A stretch of 64,000 nucleotides of DNA from Linnemannia hyalina (GCA_019671135.1 JAHRHY010000001.1:4030001-4094000), one strand, 5' to 3'. Counted from the stretch's first letter, positions 1 through 12,803 are shown. Numbers and translations: made by a program. Notes: a model not told the origin generated them from the letters alone.

Positions 1-3000
1 CTGAGGCATTGGTGCTTGCGGCCTCATCAATGATTGCGCTAACAGCTGCAGGTGTTGCATGAGCGGTTGTTGCCGCATGCTCGACGACGACTTGGGTCAA
101 CTCTGTAGGATCAACAACTGAAGGCTCGGCAGAGGGGGAGAGTAGGGCTTCCTGGACACCAGCGGCTGTTGTTGTAATAGCGGTGTCGGTATTCTTGGGT
201 GCTGGAATTTGGTGTTCTATGATGACCGTTCCGTTCCCAGTATCGTTGCCCTTGGCCTTGTCCTTGCGGCCCTTGCCCTTGTTGTTTTTGTTGTTCGAGT
301 CTGATTCGTCCGAGATGGTACCGTCCACTGTTGAGCCTTCGCTGGACTCTTCACGGATCTGTTGCTTCCACATCTCGTAGTACACGCCTATGTTTTTGAT
401 AGAAAGGATACCTTAGTAAGTATATTCTCATTGCAAGACGAATAAAAAAAAAGATGTAAACAGGAAAACGAAAACAAAGAGGTTCTTTACCTTCGCCGCC
501 GTTGGCGATGGCTTGCTCAACAAGCTGGTCATGAGTTCCCTGCTCGACAATAACGCCATCCTTGATACAAAGAATCAAATCAGCATTAACAATGGTACTC
601 AACCGATGCGCCACCACAAGCGTGGTCCTGTTCTCCGTCATCCTCGCCAACGCCGCCTGGATCTGTCCCTCCGTCGTACTATCCAACGCAGAGGTCGCCT
701 CATCCAACAGCACAATCGGGGGGTTCTTGAGAATCGTCCTCGCAATCGCCACCCGTTGCTTCTCACCTCCCGAGAGCCTCAACCCGCGCTCTCCGACCTT
801 TGTCGCATACCCATCTGGGAAATCCTGGATCTTGTCATGGATCTGCGCGGCCTTTGCCGCATATTCGACTTCTTGCTTTGTTGCGCTGTTCCGACCATAG
901 TTGATGTTGTAATAGATCGAGTCGTTGAAGAGGACAGAGTCCTGGGGGACGACTCCGATTTGTTCCCGAAGACTGACCTGAGTCGTTTGCGAGATGTCCT
1001 GTCCGTCAACCAGGATCCGTCCCGAGGAGACATCATAGAATCGGAAGAGGAGTCGTAAGATCGTTGATTTTCCGGATCCAGTGGGGCCGACGAGGGCGAC
1101 GGTTTTGCCGTGGGGGACTCTAAAGTTGATGTTGGAGAGACCCTTTTGGCGGCTGTCGTATTGGAAGGAGACGTTTTCAAAGACAACTTCTCCAGCGGTG
1201 ACGTGGAGGGGTTGGGCGTTGGGGATGTCCTTGACAGACTGGTTTTGGTCGAGGAGTTTAATCATCTTCTCCATGTCGACAAAGTTTTGTTGCAGCATCC
1301 TGTAGTACGATCCGAACCAGTTCAACTATTATTGGTTGGAGGTCGGTCGAAAAACAAATAATTTGGATTAGTATATAAAGCGACAGTCGAGTTCATGACA
1401 AAAGTTACACAAAAAATGGGGGGAATACAGAAGACTTACGGGCTGGTAGAGCTGGTTAAGAAACATGATATAGGCGACAAAGTACTCAACCTTTAGGGTC
1501 CCCTGCGAGATCTCATAGGCACACAACAGACATCCAGCCAACATGCCCATGGTGATCACAAATGACTGCAACAGGTTCAGCATCTGATAGGTCAACTGCG
1601 ACTTGTAGTCGGCAATCATGTACTTGTAGATCGCATACCGGTACCGCGAGACTTCAAACTCCTCGGCAGAGTAATATTTGACCGTCTCAAAGTTCAACAA
1701 TGAATCGACGGCCTTTGCGCGGGCCTCGTTATCAAAAGAGATCATGGCTCGTCGGAACTGGGTCCTCCACTCCGTTACAACAACAGTGACAATAAGGTAG
1801 GAGACGATGGTGATAAAGACAATCACGGCATACTTCCAGCTCCACTTATAGCACAACAGCCCTACAGCGAGCAAGACGTCCAAGATGACAGGAACAAGTT
1901 GGAAAAGGACGGTGCTGAGGAGGGTCACGATCGAACTGGTGCCACGGTCCAGGATCCGGAGCAATTCTCCTGTCTTGCGGTTGAGGTGGAACTCGAGGGA
2001 GAGGTTATGGACGTGTTCGAAAAAGTGGATTGTGAGGGAACTGTTGCTGTATTGCTCGATGGGGACCCAGCACCATGCACGCGCCGCGTTGATGAGACCA
2101 GAACTGCCCTGTAGGTAGCGGACGAAAATGTACAGCAGAATCGCTCCCGCATTGAACTTAGCTACAATTATTACAAAGACGAGGAAGACATGTCAGCAAA
2201 AAACACGATTCAAAGACAAATACATCATAGAAAGCATACACAAACAATGAGAAAAACAGTTCGCTGAATACATACCACCTTGCTCGGTCAAGTTGCCAAC
2301 GACCCAAACAGTCAAAATAGGAACCAGCAAATTAACAACACGACCCAGGATCAAAAAGACAAACGTCATATAGAACATAAACTTGAGCCAGGGATCGTCC
2401 TTGGGATACACAAACGGCAACAGACGCTTGATCTTGGGCCAGAAATCTTTGAATGCACTCGCTCGTTCCTCTTTCTCGGTCTTCAGCTTCTTTTCGACTT
2501 CTTCCTCAGAGGTCGAACCCATTCCTCCTCCGCGACCGGCGTTCTTTGAGGCATCAGGGTCCTTTCCAAAAGCGGCTGAGAAGGTTCCGTAGGTGCCGGT
2601 GGGCGTCTTGGTGGCCCAGGTTGGCTGTGACGATGATGATGCAGATGGAGCGATATCTTCCGTGGCGCCGGCATCGAATGCTCTCAAGGCATCCAAGTCA
2701 TCTTCACGAGACTCTCGCTTGCGGTGGATTTGTGAGAGCAGGGCCAAAAGGACGACAAATCCGTACCGGATCCCAAATATGCTGATTAGTGCAATGTTGT
2801 ACTTGCTCGCCTCCGGTGTAATAACTAGCAATTTGAAAAATGAAGGTTAAAACTGAAAACTTGGACAAACAAATAATTAGGCACACGTTTCAACAAAGTA
2901 TATGCGCATCGTTTCTTACCTTCAGGGAAGCTCTCCAGGTGGTACCAGCCAATAAACGATTCACCAGCAAGGGCAAGCAACCAGAACCCATAATTGGCCC

Positions 3001-3543
3001 AACTCCACTGACCGCCCTTGCCAACCTCGACCAGCATCAAGAACATATTCGCGGTGAAGGCAACCAATGACAAAACGTTGTAAAGAACCAACAGAGTGCC
3101 CGACCAGACTCCATCAATGATGGAGCGCAAACAGATCACGGTCAGACCGGCGATGTAGGTCAACAAGACGACATGGTTGAGGATATAGATGATTCGACCC
3201 AACGTGGTGACTCGCTGGTTGTGGTTGTGCTGGCGACGGCCGTTGAGGGTCTCTGCTTCTGTTGTATCGTCGGTCTCGACGTTGGAGTCTGAGAGTAGGG
3301 GGCGGTAGTAGGACCGGACACGGAGCACAAAGAAGTACCTATTTTCGAAACGGGTTTTCATCATTTATTAGTTCAGGAAAGAAAAACAAGTAGGCACGAC
3401 GATAACGCGCGAACGGTTCGATCGTTTTAATTCGCTTACCGATATAATCCGGTGATGATTGTGAAAGAGAGGAGGCCGAGGGGGATGAGCAACTCTGCCT
3501 CGTGGTGGTCGTGGACCTTTGGCGGCTGTGTCACAGCGTCCAT
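1..3543 (-). CDS. ABC half-transporter, HMT1/ABCB6 type (3' end beyond window)
   Basis: Probable vacuolar or mitochondrial half-size ABC exporter of the heavy-metal-tolerance (HMT1)/ABCB6 family, which moves glutathione- or phytochelatin-type conjugates or porphyrins with ATP. Exons on the minus strand: 3543-3440, 3338-2920, 2824-2276, 2161-1440, 1325-491, 387-1; phases join without a break (about 1005 residues so far). The N-terminus carries the extra hydrophobic segments typical of this family, followed by the transmembrane domain with WVPIEQYSN and the [14 protein letters not shown] coupling region. The nucleotide-binding domain has Walker [10 protein letters not shown] (about residue 679), signature [13 protein letters not shown] (about 785), Walker B/D-loop [11 protein letters not shown] (about 806) and the H-loop in VVAHRLST. 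The tail beyond the NBD is Lys/Asn- then Thr/Ala-rich and still open at base 1. The family is clear; the substrate is not visible. Confidence 0.9.
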
Positions 3544-4938
3544 GATGGTTGTTCCTTGAAGCGCGGGTGGACGCGTGAAGCTGTGGTGATAGGAAAGTTA
3601 AGGGGGGGAAGGTGGAAGGTGAAGGAGGAAGGTCAAAAACCGTTAACGAAAAAAGAAAAAGAAGAGGTTTATTTTCTTTGAATGAAGAATGAATTGAAAC
3701 GATGGAGACGGGTGAATAAGGGAAAGGATGAGGAATAGTGAGAAAGAAGGGAAAAGGATGGAGAGGGAGAAACGGCGGAGTAAAGAAGAAGAAAAGAAAA
3801 AGAAAAAAAGAATGCGAAAAACAACAGCAGGTGGACCTCCCTTTATGTATTTTTTTCTTCGGCAACACGCACGCATATGCACAAGAGAAAGACTCATTGC
3901 TCGGTCTTCGGAAAAATTCTGTTACGCGGTCTGACTATTCTGATTGGCTGCTGATTCAGCCGGATCCAGAGGTATCAGACAAATAAGAATATCCGCTTAT
4001 GGAAATGTTCCCTTCTCTCCACCAGGTGTCAAAGCCTGCAATGCCAAGACTGATGTCCCTTTGACCTTTCTTTCTCGCAAGGGCCATGGAAAAACACTGT
4101 GCTTTTTTGTTGTTTGTCTTTTCGTACTCAGCTCCAATGGTCGTTGATGTAAACAACAGACAACAAATCAAAAAAGCCAGACGCCATGTCCAATTGTTTG
4201 TGTTCATTTGCTCTGCACCTTGTCCTTTCTTCCACGTCTGATACAGCGCTTCAACTATGAACCATGGTGCAGACCTTGAGCTAGAACAAAAAGAAGCCGT
4301 TGTGAGGACACACAACGGGCCGACTGCGGAGAAGAAAAAAAAACTAAATCATCTTTCCATGCGCAGCCACACCTTTCCACCTTGCTCTGTTTGGACCTAC
4401 TAGCGATCTCGTGGGCTTTTACGCGTGTACAAAGGACAAATCGGGTGTGGTAGCGTGCCTGGAATACGATCGACATATCGTTAAGTGTCAATCTTCTTTG
4501 AGTTAAAGTGAGATATCATTTTGCGTGGAAAACCATGTATCATTAACCCGTGCTTTCCTATTTCAATGGCACCATCCCCCTTCCCTTTTCGCTCCCTTTA
4601 CTTCTCTCCCATCCTCACACTGCTGCTGCTGCTGTCCTTTCTTTCAAATCAAAAATTACAGACGAATGAATGGAGATATTCCAATTCAAAATGCCCAAGA
4701 GATATGTTCGATCGATAGAGCAATGGAAGAGGCGATCCTCTTTCAACTGATAGAGCAAATGGAGGAGAGGAAAGGTAGGAGGGGTTGGAACAAGTATATC
4801 CACAAGTCCTTACGTTTTTTGTATTAAGATATCAATGTGTATTAGGGAGTAACTATGGTAGTACGATAATGATGATGGCAAATGGTAACAGTACATGCGC
4901 GCGTTTGGCGTGGCGAGGCGCTTAGAGTATTGCCTCAT
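3544..4938. other. Intergenic, no gene seen
   Basis: This is the upstream region of the ABC transporter and the downstream region of the permease. It is rich in A/G and C/T runs. An inverted CCAAT element (gattgg) lies near 3940. Short open frames here lack coding character, and I see no RNA gene. Confidence 0.5.
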
Positions 4939-6688
4939 TTAGGCAACAAAGCGAAGAATCTTCTTCCAGACGGGTAACTTTTCCTCGTCCTGATCCTTCA
5001 CCTCGACATGGTGAGAGGTGCCCTGGATAATGGTAGGGCGACCAGTGTCAAGATCGACTTCAAGAAGGGGGACAATCTTGGTCTTGTGATAGATCTTCCA
5101 AATGATGATCGAGAGGGAAAAGACGGGAGCGCCGACAAAGACGGCAACGACACCCTCGGCGCTAAAGGGATCGGCGGTGACGGCTTGGTATCCTTGCATG
5201 ATGAGGATCATCAAGGCCAGCAGAATCGAGAGGTAACAGCTGTAAGGGAAGAAGGGGGCGAGGTAGGGGAGGTCCTTGATCGAGCGGCCCTGAGCCTTGA
5301 AGGCGGCGCGGAAGCGGAGATGAATGATCGAGATTGACAACCAGGTCAACAGAGCTGACATTCCAGTGAGGTTGACCAGCCAAGTGAAGACAACACCGGA
5401 TCCGACAACATCGGCGATAAAGGCGATCGAGGCGGCCAAGGTCACAACGGCCAAGGCGTACAGGGGAACACCGCGACTGTTGACACGTCCAAAGATTGCG
5501 GGCATCTTGCCCTCACGTCCCATGGCCATCAAAGTACGGGTGGAGGCATAAAAGGCCGACTGTCCGGCCGACAAGACGGCGGTCAACAAGACGCCGTTAA
5601 TAGCGTGATCGGCTCCAGGAAGATTGGCCATCTTGAAGATGATAGTAAAGGGGGCTATGGGAGCGGCCTCGCTGACACTGGCAAAAGTAGAGTTCAACAA
5701 GTTTTCATCCGTGTAGGGGAGGACCAATCCGATGACCATAATCGTGAGGATGTAGAAGAGCAAGATACGCCAGAAGGTATGACGGATAGCCCTGGGTACA
5801 GCCTTTCCTGGGTTGGCAGACTCTCCAGCGGTGATACCGACCAGCTCTGTGCCTCCGAAACTGAAGAATGCCCAGACGCAAGTAGAAAAGATATTGACGG
5901 TCTTGTCGCGGGCAGTCTCTCCAGCAATGGGTGCTCCTTCGATATGCCAGTTCTTGCCACCAATGAATCCATCGCCCACAGCGCCGACATCGACCAGGAT
6001 TCCAACGATGATGAAGACAATACAGGTGAGGACCTTGATCATAGAGAACCAGTACTCGAGCTCTCCAAAGGCCTTGACACCCAGGAGCGTGATACCGACA
6101 AGGATGACAATAAAGACTAGCGCCGGAATCCACATCTGGAGGTTGGGCCACCAGTACTGAAGAATCATCCCTGCTGCTGTGACCTCGATGGTGACGGTAA
6201 TGATCCATTGGAAAGCGTAGCCAATACCGAGACCGAAACCCAAAGCTGGGTCAACAAAACGAGCGCCGAATGTCGTGAATGCTCCTGGTAAGGGCAGGTA
6301 TGCTGCCATCTCGCCGAGACTCGTGACGATAAAGAAGACCATCGTTCCTGAAAAGAGAGGGAAAAAATAAGGTTGGGTGTTAGAACTTTCGCACATGCAT
6401 AATAAACAAAAGCGAGAGGTAGAACAAGATAGAAGTGGCTGACATACCGACAATGGTGTAGGAGATCAGGGCGCCGAGAGGACCGGCACCAGCGACAGAG
6501 CCTCCTGAGGACAAAAAGATACCGGTTCCGATGGTACCTCCGATGGCAATCATCTGCAAATGTCTAGACTTGAGGTCACGCTTGACTTCACCAAACTGCT
6601 CGTTCTCTGTTAGACCGCCCGACTGGTGGTGGTGGGGGTTGACCACCGAGTCTTCCTCATACTCGTGCTTCTCGCCGTAATCAGCCAT
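4939..6688 (-). CDS. Amino-acid permease (APC superfamily, YAT family)
   Basis: Plasma-membrane amino-acid/proton symporter related to fungal general and lysine permeases. Two exons: 6688-6448 and 6347-4939, intron 99 bp with a GTATG donor and TTCAG acceptor; 549 residues, normal for the family. After a hydrophilic acidic/His-rich N-terminus comes the first membrane helix with IAIGGTIGTGIFLSSGG, the amino-acid-binding signature of the family, then GEMAAYLPLPGAF and about 12 hydrophobic segments. FGGTELVGITAGES matches the unwound helix 6 substrate site. The short C-terminal tail is charged. The start was chosen because the only upstream in-frame sequence is pyrimidine-rich 5' UTR. A TATA-like CATAAAAAGG lies at 6938-6947 on the same strand. 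Exact substrate specificity cannot be read from sequence. Confidence 0.93.
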
Positions 6689-9600
6689 GCTGAATGTGCG
6701 TATACGTGTGTGTCTGTCGGGAAGAGAGGGAGGGAGTGGGAAGAGAAGGTGGGAGAGTTGAGGGTGAGGGTAGAGGAAGAAGAGAAAAAGAAAGAAGGAG
6801 GAGTGCGGTGTTAAGGTAGTAACGGTTGCCCAGACGTCGAGGAGGAGGGAAGGAGGGAAGGAGGGAAGGAGGACGAGGGGTGAAGGGAAAAAAGGAAGGA
6901 AAAAAAAGACAAAAAAAAGGATGGGCATTGGTCGCTCCTTTTTATGCATCTGGATGGATGTGCGTGCCAAAGAAAAGAAAGAGGAAAAAGTACGTGATCA
7001 CGATGCCCTATAAAAAGTTGGACCATTGGATTAGCACATAAAAAGAGTACTTCGATCGAGTACATGGAGAACAAAGAGATCGAGCCCCTTCATATTCTTT
7101 CGTCTTTTCTTTTGCGCTTATGCAGAGGTAAATGGTCCGAGGAAAAACGATTGCTGCTATTTTTCCCTTCTGCCTCTCTTCCTTGCCTCCAAGCGAGTGA
7201 CGAGATTCTCATGCCACTTCGACCCCGCCTCCCTTGCCAACCCTTGTCCATACATCATTCTGAAAGGAGAATGTTTCCTTGTGCTCTCATAAGGTGGAAT
7301 AGGCTGCTACTCCTCCATGGATCCAATTATTTTTCCACAAATGCTCCAACTTCACCCATCCAACAAAAAAGAAAAAAAAAAAGAGGTTCAGCTCCACTTA
7401 CTCATCAAACAATACAAGCTGTAAGATACCTTCACACCCCGATGTGTGTCGATAGCTTGCTGGCTGAGGTGCAAAAAAAAGGTTCATAAAAAAGACGCCA
7501 TTTGAACCAACGTTGTAGCCTTCCTTCCATTCCTCACCACCTCTAATATCCTCCATGTTTCTTCCAGGATTTCTTCCGACCCTTTTTTGTATATGGTTTA
7601 TTTGCAACCACCTGTATGTTCAAATTCCCGTCTTCCCTCGTGTTTTTTTTTGTGTTTATCCTTACTTTCTCTTCCACAACGTTATTTCTGCGTTTGTTTG
7701 TTCCTTTTGTTTGTAGGGCTGGGCGAAAGTACGAACCACAACAAAGAAACTCGAAAATTGCCCGTGAAGTCATTACTCTTATTTCTCTCGTACTGGAGTC
7801 GATCGGGGAGAAAACAGGGGGACCTCACAATTGGTTCTTTTTTGTCCTTTTCCCTTTTCCTCGATGACTGACCTAACTATGTAGAGACCATCCATCATAG
7901 TTTTGCCATCTCTCTTATCTGAACTAGAAGAAGTAACCTTCACCCATTCCTTTGAGGTAAGGTTTATTACGGCCGTTGATACAAGAATTGACGCCATAAA
8001 GGGCTCTAATGCAATCCATTCGGTCATAAAATGAACGACCTTTTTGTCTGCATATCCTCCACCAATTCCCTATCTCACTCTCTCAAGAACCCCCCTCCCC
8101 ACCCAAAAAAAAAGCAATCGCGCTGCTTGAAATTCCTCTTGGAGAGACCCTCCCTGCCTCACTCCGCCAAGGAACTTTCGATGAAGAGCAGCTGAGTAGC
8201 TCTTCTTCCTTCCTTGGACTTGTGATGTAGGTCCAAGAATCTTCCGTGTACATCTAAAGAAGGACAAAGTACCGATCATTTCCTGCAACTTGGTATACGA
8301 GGCGAAGGGGCAAAAATGACGACTAGGAGGAGGGAGGGGGGGGTCAAGCATTTTATATTTTCTCTGTTTTTACGCCCAAAGCACGTCTTGGAGTGGCTTC
8401 CCTTTGCACGGTCATTTTTGTTTGGCGGTGCTGAAGAGCGAAAAACGTGTATAAAAAAACAGCCCGGGCAAAAAACAAAGAAAAACGTCTGATGAATGCG
8501 TTTGTACCTCCAAGGAAGAAAAATAAAAATGCAAGATCGAGGGACCATACTGTGGCGTTGTGTTTTTGTCGTTTGCGACAGATGGCACATGGAGCAATAC
8601 GTCTGCCAAGGGCCTCTGAGAAGGAGCTGCCTCGGTGCATTTTTCTGGTGGCGGAATACTGCCGTACTAATGCTTTCGTACAGGGTATACCACCCATATG
8701 TCGCCCCGTGACTGGACCTTACGGCTTCTCGAAGCGAAGGAGGGGGGCACGGAGCATTATCGCTTGGGACGGCGTCATCAAAGAAATCAGGAATGGGCTG
8801 AGCAGCGACAACCGAGGAGCTTAGGTCCGGCGCATGGGACTGGGTGCCAATGAGAAGAGTTGTCGTTGTACGGTATTCAGTCGAGGCGAACGCCGCGGCG
8901 TCTTCTGAGGCGTTTGTTGGGATGACTGATTGCCTGAACGTTTCTGCCCTCCGCTGACTTGAGATGTGAACGGGAATCGTTCTCTCACTCACGATTTTGT
9001 TCGAATTAAGAACATGTGGGTTAAGGGGTACTTAGCTAGTTATGAAAACGAAGGATGGTGCAACTTGCTTTTTCTGATTTATTTTACTGACTTTTGACTT
9101 TTGTTCTTCATACTGAACTGGAAGTCTACGGCAATACTCAGGTATACCATCGCCTTCCAGACGTGGGTGCGCCTCTGCGCACATCCACCAACAACCAGTC
9201 AGGATTCCGTTCAGATCCTTTCCTTTCTCCACGTTCTGCACCGCCAAGAGATGCACATAACCATCCAGAGCACACCCTGTCCACGGGTCCGCAAGACCTC
9301 CGCTATTGCAGCCCAACACCCGACCACAAGCCGACAGATCGTCTGACGGTGTAACAGTTCAGAACGGATCGATTTGCGGATCAAATTCCCATCGGCAGCA
9401 ACAACATACGGGGTTTACTTCACTGTCAGCACTCCTCTTCTCGCCATCACCTCGATCAACACTACAATATGCGGACTCCTTGGAATTCTCCCAGTCGTTC
9501 CTCAGAGAACCCAGTCCTTTATGCTCTCGGTGCCATTTGGCTAATATAGATCCCCACTTTTATTACCCTTTGGTCCCCTTTTTCGTATTACTATCTGTAG

Positions 9601-9979
9601 AATTCAGAACATCCGCTTACTTTGCACTACCTTCGCGCTTCTCCTTCGCTCTATTTGGAACCACGAGATTTTTCTGGTTCTATTTTGGTAAGCGCCCTGA
9701 AGCCTTGTTTCAGTGCGCAAGTGCCTTGTTTCATTGTTAATAGCAATAGTTCCCCTTATTCATTAATGGATCTTCCACCCTCTGTTCTGTAGACTTATTC
9801 GCTCACTCGTCGTTTCCTTACCTTACGTCTCGGGCCTTTCCCTTGCGTACCTTTCTGGGTCCCAAGTCCTCCTGATCCTCACCAGGTACGGACTTAGATC
9901 CTTCTTTTCAACGGTTATATGCCTATAGTTTATAGTATCATAGTGGTTAGTTCTTGTTCGTTAACAGAAGTATTCTTCG
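6689..9979. other. Gene-poor region, at most coding remnants
   Basis: No gene can be supported in this 3.3 kb. On the minus strand, 8992-8650 reads open with plausible amino-acid composition (Ser/Thr/Ala/Pro-rich), but it has no ATG, and past about 8650 the same frame loses that character. The minus-strand frame at 9319-9070 is similar and likewise lacks a start. They could be exons of one decayed gene; I found no splice pair that joins them. The rest is A/T- and pyrimidine-rich spacer. Confidence 0.3.
6841..6873. repeat. GGA/GGAA purine microsatellite
   Basis: Imperfect repeats of ggaggga/aggagggaa in the 5' region of the permease gene; all purine on the plus strand. Confidence 0.8.
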
Positions 9980-10446
9980 TTATAGACCCACATCACGACA
10001 CTGGGGACTCGAGACCGATCGGCCAAATGCAGGGACTCTACGCATTGGGGTTTTTGCTGGGTTCAGGTCCAGCAGGGCGTTTACTGTGGCACTCTCGGCT
10101 GCAGGAACCTCACTTCTTTTGTCACTGGCATGACATTGTAGGTGTTGACGCCGCGTCAAGTAGCTAATAGTCTGTAAGACAATCATAACCACGTTAGGAA
10201 TTTTCCGTCTAGCTTTTATTTCGGGAACAAAGCGACCAAACTTGCAAAGACATCACATACCTGAGATACATAGACATCATCATCGTCCCCCTCCCCCTCC
10301 TCCTCCTCCTCCTCTCCATCAAATGCAGGCGGAGCATCCGTCCACAACCCTCCACCTTTGAGAAGCAGTTCCTGGGTGTTGAATTCCGCATCGAAGTTGT
10401 CATCGAGATCATTGTCATGAGGATCGTAATTGCCAGGAATTGTCAT
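9980..10446 (-). CDS. Small two-exon hypothetical protein with acidic run
   Basis: Not a family I recognise. Exon 1 is 10446-10261 (62 codons) and exon 2 is 10171-9980 (63 codons plus TAA). The 89-bp intron has donor CAG|GTATGT, a CTAAC branch-point-like motif and acceptor TTACAG, and it is exactly phase 0. The resulting 125-residue protein has an acidic/Asn-rich N-terminus, a Glu6-Gly-Glu-Gly-Asp4 run at about residues 45-57, and a basic, Ser/Pro-containing C-terminal half. The well-formed intron is the main reason to believe it; composition alone would not suffice. Exon 2 might be spliced further, since the sequence beyond 9980 is unremarkable. Confidence 0.45.
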
Positions 10447-11450
10447 AATCCTAGACAGCAGAATGATGAAAAGGAAGGGAGTCTAAGGGGTTGATTCTTC
10501 GAGGATGGATGAGAGGGTGAGAGAGTAAAAACGATGATGAGAAAGAAAGTGATGTGGCAATGGGGAAAAAACAGTGGTGTGGTGTTTTATTACTTTCTTT
10601 GGAACAGTGTGTGCCGTTTGTCCTTCGGGTTTGTGCGGTATGTCCATTCGGTTTGTGCGGTTTCTCCTAGGGGTTCTTTTTCGGTTTGCGCGGTTTCTTT
10701 GAACAGCGAGAGCCCATTCTGCAAAACGCACAAGCGGATTTTAAACCGGCGCGCCAAGGTATTCAACAAAATCGCGCCCTTTGTGGACCAGCCCAGAGCC
10801 CTGTGCGATACCCTTTCTTTGAGGCCACGTCATGATTAGGCCAAACTACAGAAAAACCAGGGATTCGGATTCTAATTGCCGGAATTACGATTCAAGATTA
10901 TTTGCAGGAAATCCTTTTAAAGTCTTGGTCAGCAACGATACAAACTACGGGATTCGGATTCCAATTGCCGGAATTACGATTCAAGATTATTTGCAGGAAA
11001 TCCTTTTATAGAAAGTCTTGGTCAGCAACGAGTAAAATATCAGCCTCTTTGGGACTAAAAGGGTCCCCATCCAGGCGGAGAGAGTGTTATATCTGTGGTC
11101 TGACCCCAAATCAGGAACCTTGGTGTTCACGGTAGGAAGGCTGACGTAACGCAGCGTGGATGGTACTCAAGAGGTTAATTGCTACGGGTCAAACAATCAA
11201 GTCTTTTACACATTCGCAAACAGCTGATTTTCTTTCTTGCCACGCTGACCATGACCATTGTAGCTTAGATTGTCCCAGAGACTCAACGGCCTTCATCTCG
11301 GAATCCGTTACGTCGCCGAAATGAAGGGCTTCAGCCGTTCTGTGAAAAATTCAGTTTAGTGCTATTCATGGGCCGATAGACTGTCATTACATTTGTACTG
11401 TCAACCTACATCGCCGATCATTGTTCTCTGACTTTTATTCGAAGTTCCAC
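10447..11450. other. Intergenic with a duplicated block
   Basis: Contains the two-copy repeat at 10861-11031. A tract near 10605-10700 repeats ttcggtttgtgcggt-like phrases about four times. No coding region or RNA gene is seen. Confidence 0.5.
10861..11031. repeat. Two-copy tandem repeat, period 89 bp
   Basis: Unit 1 is 10861-10938 and unit 2 is 10950-11031. The copies are nearly identical, differing by a T/C in the ggattcggattc segment and a 4-bp insertion (taga) late in unit 2. They are separated by an 11-bp spacer. The unit has no open frame. Confidence 0.9.
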
Positions 11451-11457
11451 TATAAAT
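11451..11457 (+). promoter_or_regulatory. TATA box of the MDR oxidoreductase gene
   Basis: TATAAAT, 100 bp upstream of the ATG at 11558, followed by a pyrimidine-rich leader. Spacing fits a normal Pol II core promoter. Confidence 0.6.
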
Positions 11458-11557
11458 ATTGAGCTGGATGAGCGAGGAGGGTCTCATTCATTATTCTTTC
11501 TTCTTTCATAACTCGGATTCCCTACCTCTGTTCACCATTTTTACATCCTGCTCCAAA

Positions 11558-12803
11558 ATGACAACATCCGCACCTTCGCTTCCCGCAACTGCCAAGTCCT
11601 TACAATGGACCACGGTTGGTAAACCAGCCGATGTCCTCTCTCTCAACGAAGCGACACCTCTTCCTACGGTCACTGGTTCCAATGTCCTTGTCAAGGTCCA
11701 TGCCGCTGCCGTAAATCCGGTTGATTGGAAACTCATGAAAGGAGGCGTTCCTCGCTTTCTTATGCCTTCCATCAAAGTGCCTGGGGTGGATATTGCTGGT
11801 ACAGTTGTCGCCGTAGGTCCTAAGGCTGGCAAGAGAGTCCAGATTGGCGACCAAGTCATGGTCTTGTTGAGCCTTTTCCAATCGGGTGGTTTGGCAGAGT
11901 ACACGCTTGTGGATGAATCTCTCGTGGCCAAGAAGCCAGAACGGTGGTCATTTGAACAAGCTGCCTCGATTCCCTTGGCGACAATGACCGCTTGGCAGGC
12001 ATTGGTGGATTATGGACAGCTCAAGAAAGGAGACAAAGTCCTCATCAATGGCGCCAGTGGCGGTACAGGTAAGGAAGAGATCGGGTTGGCCATAAATCCA
12101 AGCATGATATTTCCCTTGTTGGATGACCACATGGCTAATGTCCCTTCTTGTCATCACCTCTCGTTCTGATAGGAACGGTTGCTGTGCAGCTAGCCAAGGC
12201 TCTAGGAGCATATGTCGTCGGTGTTTGTTCAGGCAGCAACGCTCAGATGGTCAAGGACCTTGGAGCGGATGAAATTGTTGACTACAGGACAACCGATGTC
12301 ACAGAAAAGTTTACAAACCAAGACTTTGACATCGTCTTCGATGCAGCTACTACTGGAGACCAGGTATGTGTGATACTGACGGGATCCTATTGAATGCATC
12401 TGATCAAAGAGGGTGTAAGAATCCAACATTCTGACATGTCCAATGATTCTCTTGTAAATAGTTCTGGGCAAAGAGGCATACACTTATCAAGCCAAGTGGT
12501 AACCTGGTCCTGATTGTTCCAAAAGACAATGTTACAAACACGCCCTTCCATATGCTCTACGCGGGTGCCTGCGTCGCAAGCAAGAAGGCCACCACCTTTT
12601 TGCAAAGGGGCCCAGGATACCATCTTATCCTGACGGAACGAGATGGTGTAGAGCTGGAAGAAGCCGCCAAGGTCCTTGAATGCGCAAAAGCTGATCCAAC
12701 CATCGACTCGGTTTACGAGTTTACACTTCCATCTGTACTCGCAGCTTTTGAGAAGAGTATATCTGGACGGGCGAAAGGAAAGATTATCGTCAAGATCCAT
12801 TGA
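11558..12803 (+). CDS. Quinone oxidoreductase-like MDR protein
   Basis: NAD(P)H-dependent reductase of the medium-chain dehydrogenase/reductase superfamily, quinone-reductase/RTN4IP1-like branch (no catalytic zinc site visible). Exons 11558-12068, 12173-12363, 12462-12803; 347 residues, normal length. The N-terminal GroES-like domain includes VLVKVHAAAVNPVDWKLMKG and PGVDIAGTVVAVG. The Rossmann dinucleotide motif is GASGGTGTVAVQLAK, split by intron 1 near residue 170. It is followed by a C-terminal catalytic-domain remainder. An in-frame TTG extension upstream exists, but the ATG at 11558 follows a TATA box by 100 bp and begins the conserved homology. Cytosolic or mitochondrial location is not resolved; no strong targeting sequence is seen. 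Confidence 0.88.

Noticed and set aside
7064..7489. Plus-strand ORF with an ATG 50 bp after a tataaaaa
   Set aside because: Amino-acid composition is non-coding in character, and the frame has no recognisable domain or splice partner.
9349..10000. Possible solo LTR beginning tgtaacag with a primer-binding-like tggggactcgagacc
   Set aside because: No matching terminal repeat, target duplication or retroelement ORF nearby; overlaps the two-exon gene model.
9926..10020. tRNA-like or Pol III promoter: A-box-like tagtatcatagtgg at 9933 and B-box-like gactcgagacc at 10006
   Set aside because: The spacing (73 nt) is too long without an intron, no acceptor or T-stem pairs form, and the right half is explained by exon 2 of the minus-strand hypothetical gene.
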